Shown here in pieces: positions 21,058-31,722 of a stretch of DNA of 64,000 nt (the first letter of the stretch is position 1; every line of letters begins with the position of its first letter). This stretch comes from Karstenula rhodostoma CBS 690.94 (Eukaryota; Ascomycota; Dothideomycetes; Pleosporales; Didymosphaeriaceae), in the NCBI GenBank assembly GCA_010093485.1, contig MU001500.1, positions 1,839,478 through 1,903,477 on the forward strand, read 5' to 3'. Below the pieces are notes generated by a model, which saw only the letters and a list, made by a program, of their open reading frames with translations, made no database searches and was not told the origin of the DNA. A program made the position numbers and the translations under genes.

Positions 21058-23175
21058 ATGGCGTTTAGGATTTCCCTCAACAAAGCCGGCAAGGCTGCGC
21101 AGCTCGGCGCCAAAGCCAAAGCAGAAGAAGACGCGAAAGCGCGCGAGGAGAAGAATGCGCTCGACAAGGTCATGGCCGACTTCATGGAGGAGCACGGCGA
21201 TGAGAAGGGCGTCCTGGGCGATACGGAAAAGGACCACGAGGCCGAAGACGTGTTCGTACCTACAGGGTCGAAGAGGCATTTTACGGGAAGGCCGCGGTCG
21301 ATGAAGAGCGGACCGGGTACATTGGACGCCGAGCCTGTACCTGCGTTTGCGAGGCCAGGCGCGCTGGGGGGATATACTGGACCACCGCATCCCAGATTTG
21401 GCGGTGCTGCTGCGGGACAGGACGAAGAGAGGGCCAATGAGAACATATACACCACGGTGGTCGCGAAGGCGTCGAATCTGCCGCCTGCGATTAGCCCTAG
21501 CCGGGTGGAAGAGCTTTTCGCTGAGTTTCCGTCGCTCAAGGTGGTCAAGGTCGAAAGGATACCGCCGTCGAGGCCCTCGAGCCCGTCTCAGCGAACGCGT
21601 CCGTCTGCTTCGATGAAGGTCATCTTCGACAAAGAAGCCACTGCGCGCGACCTCGACGATGCTATGAACAAGATGAACGACAAGAAGTATCTGGGCAAGG
21701 GATATTATCTGCATCTGGATCGCTACTTGGGCGGCAGGAGCGTGAGCACAAAGCAGCACGAAGAGCCGTTTGGCGCGACGTTGCACAATGTAGAAGTTGC
21801 GAAGGGCTACGCGCCGCCACCAGATCTTGGAGGCAACAATCGCGATCGCATGCGGGAGGAGATGACGAACAAGCGCATGCTGGTCACCGCCAACGCGCCG
21901 CCGGATCTTCCAACTTTGAGGCTGATACATCAAACCATCGAAGGTGTCATCGAGGGCGGAACGGAATTTGAAGCCGCACTGATGCAGGACGCCCAAGTCC
22001 AGTCCTCCGAGCGCTTTGCGTGGCTCTTCAACCAAAAGCACCCGCTCAACCGCTACTACCGCTGGCGCCTCCACGAGATACTCAGCTCGACATCCCGCCC
22101 GGACGTCTTCCAGCGTCACCCCGAATGGCGCGGTCCCAAAGAGGGACTGATGGATGAGTACGCGAGTAACCTCTGGGACCTAAACCATCCTTACGAGGAG
22201 GAAGACGAAGAAGACGAAGACGACCTCCCCGCACACGCGCGCACCACCCTCCCCGTCGGCGACGACTACCCGGGCCGCGCACACACCGGATACGGCATCA
22301 TGCCCCCGCGCGACCGCGCCCTGCTCATCTGGCTGCTCTCCACGCTCCCCCCCTCCAGCGCGCTCTCCGACGAAATTGCCTCCTTCTCCACCTTCGCCGT
22401 CGACCACGTCTCAAAAGGCATGGACGAAGTCGTCTCCCTCCTCGTAACCAACATCTTCCAACCCTTCTTCCTCTCAAAAGCGAATCCCAAGCTGTCCCGC
22501 GCCGACGTCACAGAGGAAGAAGAGGGCCGCCGCCGCGGCCAGATCCCCCAGCTCACTACAAACGCCCTGCGCATCATATCGGATGTTGCGCTGACCACGC
22601 AGAAAGAGCCGGGCATGGCGTACAAGTACCGCGGCGTGATTGGCGGCCAGCTCGTCGACCGCAAGGTCTTCGAGTACCTCGAGCGGCTCCCCGCGCAGCT
22701 GGAGATGGGCAGGCTCGCGGAGAACCAGTACCGCGACGATGTCAATGCGATATTGAAGGTGTGGATGGACGAGCACCTCTTCGAGAAGGAGTCGCTGGAG
22801 CATATCGAGCAGGCGTTCAATGGGCGGAAGAGGGAGAGGGAGCAGGAGGAGATTGAGCGGCGGGCGGTGGAGAGGCGGAGGGCGAAGAAGGGGGCTGTGC
22901 CGAAGAGGGAGAAGGCGGCGGGTGCGGAGGACGAGGGCAGGATGGAGGTGGACGGCGCGGCGGATGCGGGCACGCCTGGTGCGGCGGACGAGGGCACGCC
23001 CATGGAGGTCGAGAGCGAGACGCCTGCTCTGGCTGTGCCGGCCGCTGAGCCGCCGGCTGCGAAGGAGGCGGACAAGCGTGCTGAGCCGCCTGAGATCCCT
23101 GGGGAGACTGCTGCGGCGAGGGCTAGGCGCCTGAGACCAAAAGCTGAGGATATGTTTGCGTCAGACGAAGACTGA
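21058..23175 (+). CDS. U2 snRNP-associated SURP protein, SR140/U2SURP-like
   Basis: A single-exon gene of 705 residues, started at the ATG giving MAFRISLNKAGKAAQ. SR140 proteins associate with U2 snRNP during pre-mRNA splicing in the nucleus. The order of domains fits: an N-terminal charged region with DVFVPTGSKRHFTGRP, an RRM at about residues 128-224 (ENIYTTVVAKASNLPP, ASMKVIFDKEATARDL, GYYLHLDRYLGG), a linker with FGATLHNVEVAKGYAPPPD, a SURP module at about 284-342 (IHQTIEGVIEGGTEFEAALM, FAWLFNQKHPLNRYYRWRLH), and a CID-type helical domain at about 400-610 (LTTNALRIISDVALTTQKEP, YRDDVNAILKVWMDEHLF). The end is basic, then low-complexity and acidic. It lies tail-to-tail with the TRAPPC12-like gene, 121 bases apart. 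Confidence 0.9.
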   Translation: MAFRISLNKAGKAAQLGAKAKAEEDAKAREEKNALDKVMADFMEEHGDEKGVLGDTEKDHEAEDVFVPTGSKRHFTGRPRSMKSGPGTLDAEPVPAFARPGALGGYTGPPHPRFGGAAAGQDEERANENIYTTVVAKASNLPPAISPSRVEELFAEFPSLKVVKVERIPPSRPSSPSQRTRPSASMKVIFDKEATARDLDDAMNKMNDKKYLGKGYYLHLDRYLGGRSVSTKQHEEPFGATLHNVEVAKGYAPPPDLGGNNRDRMREEMTNKRMLVTANAPPDLPTLRLIHQTIEGVIEGGTEFEAALMQDAQVQSSERFAWLFNQKHPLNRYYRWRLHEILSSTSRPDVFQRHPEWRGPKEGLMDEYASNLWDLNHPYEEEDEEDEDDLPAHARTTLPVGDDYPGRAHTGYGIMPPRDRALLIWLLSTLPPSSALSDEIASFSTFAVDHVSKGMDEVVSLLVTNIFQPFFLSKANPKLSRADVTEEEEGRRRGQIPQLTTNALRIISDVALTTQKEPGMAYKYRGVIGGQLVDRKVFEYLERLPAQLEMGRLAENQYRDDVNAILKVWMDEHLFEKESLEHIEQAFNGRKREREQEEIERRAVERRRAKKGAVPKREKAAGAEDEGRMEVDGAADAGTPGAADEGTPMEVESETPALAVPAAEPPAAKEADKRAEPPEIPGETAAARARRLRPKAEDMFASDED

Positions 23176-23296
23176 GCGCTGCGTCCCGTCACGTCTCCAC
23201 ACGTAGGTACACAAAGTGCGGTTCAAACAATGGATATCATATGGCATCTCACTACCTATCTCCCAAATCAGGTACTCCATCTAGTATCACCTCTCC

Positions 23297-24721
23297 CTAC
23301 AGCTTAAAATCCGCATTACTCATCTCCCACCCCACACTTCCGTCGCCCTTCCGCGCCGCCATCTTCCCCGCCAGCCCCATCTTGCTGTCCCGATTTCGCT
23401 CCGTGCACAGCTCGTAGATGGTGCTCAGATTGAACACCAGCGAGTGGAACGGCTGGCTCTCGCCGACGAGGTCTTGGAGGAGGGTTCGCGCTTCCGCGAT
23501 GCGGCCCGTGTAGAGCAGGCACACGGCGAGGTTCTGCGCGACCATTGCATCTGAGGGGAAGGTGGTGTGCAGGGTGGAGAAGGCGGAGACGGCGGCAGCG
23601 TAGGAGCCGTCTGCGAGGTGGATCAATGCGTCGAGGGTGCCGTCCAAGATGGCGGTGGACTCGGACGAGGAAGCGGAAGCAGAGGCGAGACATCGACGGG
23701 CGGCCGCGATATCCCCCAGCCGCAGCCACACCAGCGTCTCCATCAGCCTGACATCCTGCGCCTCGTCGCCGTCCGCATGCAGCCCCGCAAGATGCCTCCC
23801 CGCGCCCTCCAAATCCCCCATTTCAACCAGCACATTCGCAACCCTCACGCCGCAATCTCTCAGCCGCACCCTCCAGACCTCCTTCTCCGCAGTATCCTCG
23901 GCGTGCGCAAACGCCTCCCGACACTCCCGCGCAAGCTCATAGTACCCCATCACCCCCTTCCGCCACTCCCCATACCCCAGCGCGGCCAACCGCACCACCA
24001 GCAGCCTTAACTCCCACGGCACAAGATGCCCCCTCGCACCCGCATCTCCCTCGTCCCGGTAGTAAAAACTCGAATTCAAGTCCCCAAACACCCTTGCCTC
24101 CTGCGCGGCTAGCGCATGCTCATTTATCAAGCACAAACACGCCAGCCGGATGTGCAGCAGGTGGAACAGGGTAGTATAATCCGTCGCGGGGGTGGAGCTG
24201 ACGAGGTTGCGGGCTGCGGCGATGGCGGCGAGGCGGTAGTGGCCCGACAGGAGGAGGGTGTCGATGGGGGAGGCGACGGAGGGGATGTTGGGGGCGTTGA
24301 GGAAGGGCGGGGGCACGGCGGACGCGGGGAGGACGTGGTAGGCGGCAGGGTCCTGCAGGAAGGAGAAGTCTTTCAGGAGGGGCTGATCGGGCGGTGGGGG
24401 ACTTGTGAGACGGGAGTGCGGTGCGGGCGAGTGGGAGGGGCGTGGCGGGGAGCGGATGCGGGAGATGGCGGAGGGCGCGTTCTGTGCTGAGAGCGCGGCG
24501 AGGGGGCTGTTGATTGGGTGTCAGTGGGGGAGGAACGGTGCAGCGGTGAGGGAGGAACGCACTCATCGTCTACATCGCGGGGGATAGCGACTGCGCGAGC
24601 ACTCTCGTGTCAGTGAATATCGACGTGCATGCATATACGAGAGCTCGATATGAGGAGAGGGGGTACTATACGCACTCCGTCTCCGTTCGTCGGTGCTGTT
24701 GAAGCGGGTGTGCGACGCCAT
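23297..24721 (-). CDS. TRAPPC12-like tetratricopeptide protein
   Basis: Three exons, 24721-24676, 24590-24563 and 24506-23297, give 427 residues. Introns have donors GTGCGT and GTGCGT, CACTGAC branch points and CAG acceptors, with matching phases. The N-terminal 90 residues are Pro/Ser-rich and disordered. The rest is a helical-repeat protein: ASPIDTLLLSGHYRLAAIAA, the region around LINEHALAAQEARVFGDLNS, ANVLVEMGDLEGAGRHLAGL, MVAQNLAVCLLYTGRIAEAR, ending with FHSLVFNLSTIYELCTER, a signature of the TRAPP complex subunit 12 family. TRAPP complexes tether vesicles and act as Rab exchange factors at the Golgi. The assignment rests on the pattern of repeats and the C-terminal block. A membership test by profile search would settle it. 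Confidence 0.8.
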
Positions 24722-25299
24722 GGTGGACTGACGTCGGAGTGCTGGGTGTGGAGTAGCGTGACAGCTGCGGCTGAGGGCGATATCGGACGTCGTCGGTCCG
24801 TGTGCGAATGGGAGCAATCAATATCTGCGGCGCGCTGATTGGCTGGTGGAGCGAGCGGCGAGGCAAGTGCGCGAGGTGGTGATGGTCCGAGACGGGGAGG
24901 AGCAGAGGACTCAGCGCAGCAGTCGCGGCATGGCAGTCACAACAGGTCGGAATACTGAAACCACATATCGATACTAGATACTGGATACTAGATACTGGAT
25001 ACTAGATACTGGATACTAGATACTAGATACTAGATACTAGATACTGTGTACATACCAGCTCACACGATCCCACTCGACACAGGCCGTCGTATGTCCAACG
25101 TCGTGTGGGGAAGCTGCGCGGAGTCACAGCCAATGACGTCCGGCTTTCGGTCCGCTCTCGCTCGCTCGACGCCAGCGGCCATTGAGACTTTTTAGCCAGC
25201 GATTGACTCCCAGGTGCTTCCTTCCCACGCACGAGACACGCTCAACCCTTTACTTTTCCCTCCCCTCTCTACCCACAGCGCCGCATAGGCTTCCGCGCC
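24722..25299. promoter_or_regulatory. Upstream region of ILV2 and the TRAPPC12-like gene
   Basis: A divergent intergenic region of 578 bases. It contains a minisatellite (24970-25046) and two TGACTCC sequences, one on the plus strand at 25204-25210 and one on the minus strand at 25126-25120. These match six of seven bases of the Gcn4/CpcA element TGACTCA, which activates amino-acid genes under starvation. A CCAAT box and TGACGTC lie near 25130-25139. Regulation by CpcA is an inference. Confidence 0.4.
24970..25046. repeat. Minisatellite of GATACTA/GATACTG units
   Basis: Seven-base units read GATACTA GATACTG GATACTA GATACTG and so on, alternating for three 14-base periods and then continuing as plain GATACTA repeats to 25046. 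It is a perfect or near-perfect array of eleven seven-base units. Confidence 0.9.
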
Positions 25300-27487
25300 A
25301 TGCAGCAGTCGCGCACAAAGGCCATCCAGGCTCTGCGGAGCCCGCGATGCTTCTCGACGTCGGCTGCACGCGCCGCCGCCTCGCCCTACAGAGCTGCCCA
25401 GGTGTCGGCCGTCGGCCCCAAGACCACAGAGGCGAAGAGGACCCAGAGCACCGCTGCCGCCGCAAAGGCTGAGCCCAGGGCGAGGCCAGCGCCCGCCTTC
25501 AACAGGGAGGACTACAATGTGCAGCCGCTGCGGAGACAGCAGCCCGAGATGGACCACTCGCTGGTCGGCCTCAAGGGTGGCGAGATCTTTCACGAGATGA
25601 TGATGAGGCACGGCGTCAAGCACATCTGTACGCCAATTCCCTCTCGACTGCCGGCATGCCTGCAATTGACCCACGAACCGTGCTGACATGTCGTGTGATC
25701 AGTTGGCTACCCCGGAGGTGCCATTCTTCCCGTTTTCGATGCCATCTACAACTCCCCACACTTCGAATTCATCCTCCCCCGTCACGAGCAAGGCGCTGGC
25801 CACATGGCTGAGGGCTACGCACGCGCCTCGGGCAAACCTGGTGTCGTTCTCGTCACCTCAGGCCCCGGTGCCACCAACGTCGTCACCGCGATGCAGGACG
25901 CCCTCATGGACGGCACGCCCATGGTCGTCTTCTCTGGCCAGGTCGTCACCTCCGCCATTGGCTCCGATGCGTTCCAGGAAGCCGACACCGTGGGCATCAC
26001 CCGCCCGTGCACCAAGTGGAACGTCCTCGTCAAGAACATCGCCGAGCTCCCGCGCAGAATCAACGAGGCTTTTGAGATCGCGACCAGCGGACGGCCAGGC
26101 CCCGTGCTTGTCGACCTGCCCAAGGATGTCACTGGCGGTACACTTACGAAGCCTATCCCTATGACCTCCAACCTTCCCCCGCACGCCAGCGCAGCGACCC
26201 TCGCTGCTCGTGAGGTGAGCAAGAAACAGCTGCAAGCCTCTCTCAAGCGCGCCGCAAACCTCATCAACATCGCGAAGAAGCCCGTCATCTACGCAGGCCA
26301 GGGTATGGTCTCGGTTCCCGACGGCCCCAAGATCCTGCGCGAGCTTTCCGAAAAGGCGCAGATCCCTGTCACGACTACCCTCCAGGGTCTTGGCGCATTC
26401 GATGAGCACGACGAAAAGTCGCTGCACATGTTGGGCATGCACGGCTCTGCGTATGCGAACATGGCGATACAAGAGGCGGATCTGATCCTCGCGCTTGGTG
26501 CGCGATTCGATGACCGTGTCACGCTATCTCTGGCCAAGTTCGCACCTGAGGCGAAGGCAGCGGCGGCAGAGGGAAGAGGTGGAATTGTCCACTTCGAGAT
26601 CATGCCCAAGAACATCAACAAGGTTGTGCAGGCTACCGAGGCGGTCGAAGGCGACGTCGTCCAGAACCTACATCAGCTCCTCCCATTCGTAAACCAGGTC
26701 AAGGAGCGCCCCGAATGGTTCTCCCAGATCAAGGACTGGAAGGCACGCTTCCCGTGGGCGTATGAAAAAGAGGGACCCAACGGATTCATCAAGCCGCAGA
26801 CTGTCATCGAGAAGCTGAGCAAGCTCACCGAGCCGATCAAGGACAAGACGGTCATTACAACGGGTGTCGGTCAGCATCAGATGTGGGCAGCGCAGCACTT
26901 CCGCTGGACGCACCCGCGCACCATGATCACCTCCGGAGGTCTCGGCACCATGGGCTACGGCCTGCCCGCCGCCATCGGCGCCAAGGTCGCCCGACCCGAC
27001 GCCCTTGTCGTCGACATTGACGGCGACTCTTCCTTCTCCATGACACTTACCGAGCTCTCGACCGCAGCGGAGTTCAACATCGGCGTCAAGATCATCATCA
27101 TGAACAACGAGGAGCAGGGCATGGTCACGCAATGGCAGACGCTCTTCTACGAGGACCGCTTCTCGCACACGCACCAGCGCAACGCCGACTTCGTGAAGCT
27201 CGCCGAGGCCATGTACGTCCAGGCGGACCGCGTGTCGAAGGTCGAGGAGCTCGAGGATAAGCTCAAGTGGCTGCTCAACACGGAGGGCCCCGCCCTCCTC
27301 GAGGTTGTCGTCGACCAGAAGGTGCCCGTGCTGCCTATGGTACCCGCGGGCAACGGCCTGCATGAGTTCCTCGTGTACGACGAGAGTATGTATCTCCCCG
27401 TGACTCACTCAATCCACGATCGCTAACGTTGCCGCAGAAGTCGCAAGAGAACGGAGAGCGCAGACCAAGGAACGGACCGGCCGCTAA
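25300..27487 (+). CDS. ilv2: Acetolactate synthase catalytic subunit, mitochondrial
   Basis: Exons 25300-25627, 25703-27385 and 27438-27487 give 686 residues. The enzyme condenses pyruvate (with pyruvate or 2-oxobutyrate) using thiamine diphosphate and FAD in the first common step of valine, leucine and isoleucine synthesis. The first 60 residues are Ala/Ser/Arg rich, as expected for mitochondrial import. After the first intron come FGYPGGAILPVFDA and HEQGAGHMAEGYA with the catalytic Glu that activates the thiamine ring, then the FAD-binding middle domain (LMLALGARFDDRV-like sequence at about 26,480-26,515), and the thiamine diphosphate motif from DIDGDSSF to IIMNNEEQG. The third exon is required: it replaces an intronic end with KVARERRAQTKERTGR, the normal basic tail. 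The last intron has a CGCTAACG branch point. The product has normal full length and no lesions. Confidence 0.97.
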
Positions 27488-28018
27488 GCGCAGCGCTTCC
27501 GCGTTGTGGCTTTCCGCGTAATACCTTCATTTCGCATGTACATTATTGACGATTCGGGGCGTTTGTGCACTACAGCTACCTAGGACGCATGATTTTATCT
27601 TTTCGCAATTTGGTCTGCCTAAGACGGAAAAGTTAGGATGGAGGATGTTTGTCGGCGATACCTTTGCATCTGAGGAGTAAGATATCACAGCAATATGACA
27701 CGCTTTTTTCGATCAATCGCTGGACATGTTTCTCTTGTCTTTGTACCACTCAAGTCGTGTACTCTCGCCGTGTTGGTGGAAGAGAAATTGAGATCGTCCA
27801 GGACCCCTCTTGCGGTGGTGTGGAGCTTCCACACGAGGCCGTGCCGTACCGGACCATGAATCCCCATCTCAACATCGCCAAGCATCCACCCATCCACGGT
27901 ACGCCGCTTACCTAAACTATGGGGTACATGAGGAAGTTCGCACGTTGTATGTGGTGCGGCGGGGCGTGTACCACGTTTGCGAAATATCATTTTTTTAGTT
28001 GGGAGGGTAGAGTAAAAA
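27488..28018. other. 3' region of ILV2, no gene recognised
   Basis: About 530 bases. Short frames run on both strands, but none has a domain or a convincing start context. The left part is likely the ILV2 3' untranslated region. Confidence 0.45.
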
Positions 28019-28693
28019 ATGCCCACCCTCCATCATCCTGACTCTCTACTTACATTCGCATACAACACCAAGTCCTACCTCAGTACCGCAAGTCAGCTAC
28101 ACCCACAAATGCCATCGAGTCCGTCTACGACTCCCCAACACCAAACCATGCACTACACCGGACAGACAACTCGTCCCAAGTCCGCAACCTCCACTGAGTC
28201 CTACCAGAGTACCGCAGCTCAGCCACACCAAAGCACGCATCCCGCCACTGACCAGGGACCTCATCCCAACTCAGCAGCAACCGTCCCCGCATCCACCCAC
28301 CTCCCCCACACATCCCTCTGGAAAAAACTCAAACGAGCCTGGTCCACCTCCCTCCTCGGCCAGGCGCTAAGTCCGCACTCGCACTCGTACCTCCCGACGG
28401 GCATTCCGTGTCCCCCACCCTGGAAATCAGTAAAGAAGGGCGGCTACGGCGAGTGTCCGCCTACCTGCGCGTGTCGGCGCGCTGAGGAACGCGAGCCTGG
28501 AATAGAAAGCAGGGCGGCGGTCGGCGGTGGTGGGGCGTGGAGGAGGATGAGGGTGCCGGATCGGGGGGATAGGGAGGGAGAGGGGGTTGGGGAGGAGGTT
28601 TGGGGGAGGGGGAGGGGGAAGTGGTTGGTTGGGTTGAGTGAGGAGGGGGTAAGTGGGAGGGGGAAGGGGAGGGGGAGAAGGGGGAAGTATTAA
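28019..28693 (+). CDS. Hypothetical low-complexity protein
   Basis: A 224-residue open frame. The first half is Ser/Thr/His/Pro rich. The middle (HTSLWKKLKRAWSTSLLGQ, then a segment with GYGECPPTCACRR) looks ordered and has four Cys close together. The last 70 residues are Gly/Arg/Glu and Arg/Gly runs generated by a GGGGGA-rich DNA tract that is also open on the other strand, so the real 3' end could be earlier. No family is recognised. It may be a small lineage-specific gene or an open frame by chance. Confidence 0.35.
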   Translation: MPTLHHPDSLLTFAYNTKSYLSTASQLHPQMPSSPSTTPQHQTMHYTGQTTRPKSATSTESYQSTAAQPHQSTHPATDQGPHPNSAATVPASTHLPHTSLWKKLKRAWSTSLLGQALSPHSHSYLPTGIPCPPPWKSVKKGGYGECPPTCACRRAEEREPGIESRAAVGGGGAWRRMRVPDRGDREGEGVGEEVWGRGRGKWLVGLSEEGVSGRGKGRGRRGKY

Positions 28694-29178
28694 TGAGTGC
28701 GGGAACTGATGGATGGTGCAATCATGTCTGGTTTGGGTGGCATTTTTTGTCTTTGATAACTTTTCATATGAGGATTGTGCAGTTGGACCGTTGTTTAGAT
28801 TTGCTACATACTTCTTCATGGTAGACTTGCAGAGGTGATGCTGGCGAGTCTTTGGGTGGACACTGCTGATTGTAAATTCAAAACTGCGTGGACGGCAGTT
28901 GATGCAAGGCTCTACTTGGTTGTGAAAAATGAACGCTGATGATAAAAGCTACACTCCCAGTTATGTTTATCTGGGTTCAGCGTAGTCGCTGTTTTCGACT
29001 CCATCTGATGCGCTGAGCGTGAATGAGAAACTCTACCAACTCCAGCAGTTGGTCTTTGAGGTCTACTACCTGCTTACCGTTATTGCATCTCTTTTGGACC
29101 CTGGGAGATACCACCGATTCCCAAGATGAGCTCAATTAGCTCACCAAAGAATTCCCCCCTCCCGTCCACTTCCCCGCC
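28694..29178. other. Intergenic region, nothing recognised
   Basis: About 490 bases between convergent candidate genes. No repeat, RNA or coding signal is visible. Confidence 0.4.
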
Positions 29179-29827
29179 TCAATACCTACCACGCCCAAAG
29201 ACGTCCTCGTCCTCATCTTCATCACGGCGCCGACGGGGCTGCATGTACGAGCGCGAAGAAGCTGAATTGTCAGCATAGAAATCCTCACGGAACGAGTTCG
29301 CACCACCTGTACCAGCACCGCTACGCTCGCGGCTGCGAGATCGAGATCGACCCTCACGGCCCGCGTGGCCGCTGCTAGGCGGCTGCCCCACAGACTGGCC
29401 GTAGGTGCTGCGGACGATACGGACTATAGACGGGGAAGCCACGGAGGGAGAGGAGGCCGCTGGGCGCTGGCGCGAGGGTGCGGTTCGAGCTGCATCCACG
29501 TGGGGGCTCAGCATACGCTGGATAAGAGCTGCCCACGGTGCTGCTGGAGGTCGGCTCGCGGGTGCGGCTCGAGCTGCGGCCGTCGCTGGATTGGTATGCG
29601 GAGTGATCTGTGGACTCGTTGTAGCGCGAGCGGCTTCGACTACGGTTGCGGCTCGTCTGCGGGGCCGATGTACCGTCGCGCGGACATGGTAGCGAAGGGT
29701 AGGACGTGTTTGTACGCGGGTGACGGCAGGGGTAGCCGTTGGTGATGGCGTCTAGACAGTGAGCGAGACCACTGGATGAGATGCGGCAACCACACCTAGA
29801 GTAGACGTAGATGTCCTGAGTGCACAT
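29179..29827 (-). CDS. Ser/Arg-rich hypothetical protein with N-terminal Cys motif
   Basis: The likely start at 29827 gives MCTQDIYVYSRCGCRISSSG, a Cys-containing opening that resembles a class of small ascomycete proteins beginning with a C-x(8-10)-C-x-C pattern. It continues with more Cys (AHC, PCRH, LPCPRDG) and then SRNRSRSRSRYNES, a Ser/Arg tract. A second frame, 29514-29179, holds SPSVASPSIVRIVRSTYGQS, further RS repeats and a strongly charged end (RRRRDEDEDEDVFGRGRY). The two frames can be joined by an intron of about 70 bases (donor GTGGGC, branch TGCTGAG, acceptor GCCAG near 29,480), but the donor is weak. Function unknown. Confidence 0.45.
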
Positions 29828-31722
29828 TTCGACGTGGGAAACTTGCTTGTGCGAGCTGGTTCTGATGCAGATGGAGTCGGCTATTGGCTGACAAGTCGGA
29901 ATTGGAAGTGATACACCTGTGCTGAGTTGCTCACTTGCGTTGCTGTGTGGATAAGGGACTCTAGGGGAAGAGAATGGGTTACTTATATAGCCATGGCGAG
30001 CGTGGCAATGCAGAGAGTTTTCACAATGTATGTTGTATCCGGGGTGAATCGGAGCGTCCGAAACAATCAGTGAAACTAATGCACAATGCAATAAACCCTG
30101 GACGCTAAGGCTATGGCGTTTGTAGTTGGGTGCTCGGTGTGAAACGTTTACTTTGGTGTATTGTGTACGTACACTTGCACAATGTGCGGTTACCTATGGG
30201 TAACCTGTGAACAACCCTCTCTTTCAGTTTGCTACCTATCTGCAGGCTACGGCCTAGATAATTTGACTGTTATAGTTCCGTGCGACCGGATATGCGATAA
30301 GCAGTACACTGGATCTTAAGATACGAAGATGTAAGTCGAACTTCACTCTTGCTACTATAGAAAGGTAGTGATCGATCGGATATTACACTTCTTGGGGATC
30401 CGGTACACCCTACTCTGAGGTTGAATTTGGGCTAGATTCAATGTATGTCGGGTTAGTGTAGCTTACAGGCCGTCGATATGTCCGGGTAGGGACTGATCGA
30501 GGAACCTAAAGATATATGTTAAAGTAGGAATATAGAGAGAGGCCTTCGAGAGGCTAAGAATACTTAAATATAATACTCAGCTGCTTTACGTAGGGGCACA
30601 GGGGGTGGGGGAAGGAACCGGACGCCCTTGGTGGAGAGTTTTACTAAGAGTCCGGTTTGTCTCCTCATCCACTGTGGAGATTTAGCAATGGTTGTAATAT
30701 GATTGCTCTGACTACACCGTAAAACTATTATACTAAACACAAACCCTAGGAATTGAGCGGGGAGCACTTGCGCTATCTAGCCTTGCACATTTAATAATTT
30801 TCAAGCGTCGGTAGAACAAAGTGATCAGCCACCAATTCTACCTTTCGCGAGTTTAAAACAAATGAATGGAAGAGAGATATTATTGATCGTTACAAATGGC
30901 AGTATTGTGTGTAAATTATTTCCGGTTCCAGCCAGTTACATGCCATATATAGTGTGGAAAGCGCCGTGTGCTACTGATAGCTCGTGGAGACGACAAATTC
31001 AATATGCACATCGCGGCCGGTCCCAATACCTCAATAGGAAAACGCTGGCTAATCGCCGTGCTAGTAGGATGTAAACGAAGAGATACTTCGCACTTCGTCT
31101 TACATGACCCAACTATTATATTACTTTGTTTAATTACAATCCAAACTCAAGAGAGACTCAAGGGACAGTGTTTGAGGGGCAACCAAACGTCAACCCCGCG
31201 GCTTGCAAAAGCGCGCGAAGAGTCAACCATCGACCAAACGACCAAACGACACCATACTATTCTGCTCATGCTGTGAAGCTACACAAGAGATCAGAGCTCA
31301 TGATTCATATGCGGAAAACGTTTTGTGTTGCGCCACTATGACCAGAAAAGGTAAGGACCCTGATGACGTATGGTAAATTTATGACATTCTATCCACCACC
31401 TCACGATCTGGATCTACTATGTTGCAGTTCGTGATATGGTTCAACACCAGTCGCACAGATACTGCATATACAAAAGAGGATGCAATGGATAGTAACGATT
31501 GATGCGACGATGCGACGATGCGACGTTTGGGATTCGATTCATGGTTGTGCTCGGGTACGGTTCATCAAGCGGGGCCGCGGAGGATGATGTGCAACGTAAC
31601 CGTGTTTAGCGATCTTGTGAACGAACTTTATATCAACATCAAGCCTCCTCGCGATTGCATAGTCCCAGGGTCAATTGAACGTGCAATTTTTGACGAGCAA
31701 TAATCGAACACGCAAAGCGGCG
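29828..31722. other. Long spacer, partly AT-rich, no gene recognised
   Basis: Nearly 1.9 kb with no supported gene. The segment 30,100-31,000 leans to AT and has stops in every frame, suggesting mutated repeat sequence. A short GATGCGAC-type triplet repeat lies at about 31,500-31,525. The right end is the 3' flank of the crotonase gene. Confidence 0.4.

Noticed and set aside
22266..23192. Minus-strand 308-residue Ser/Ala-rich frame
   Set aside because: It mirrors the SR140-like gene, whose RRM and SURP modules are clear on the plus strand.
26668..27408. Minus-strand 246-residue frame in ILV2
   Set aside because: Leu/Val/Asp/Glu/His-rich shadow of the conserved acetolactate synthase frame.
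30530..30600. GAGAGGCTAAGA shared between about 30.5 kb and 39.3 kb as a transposon end
   Set aside because: The match covers only a dozen bases and does not extend, so it may be chance.
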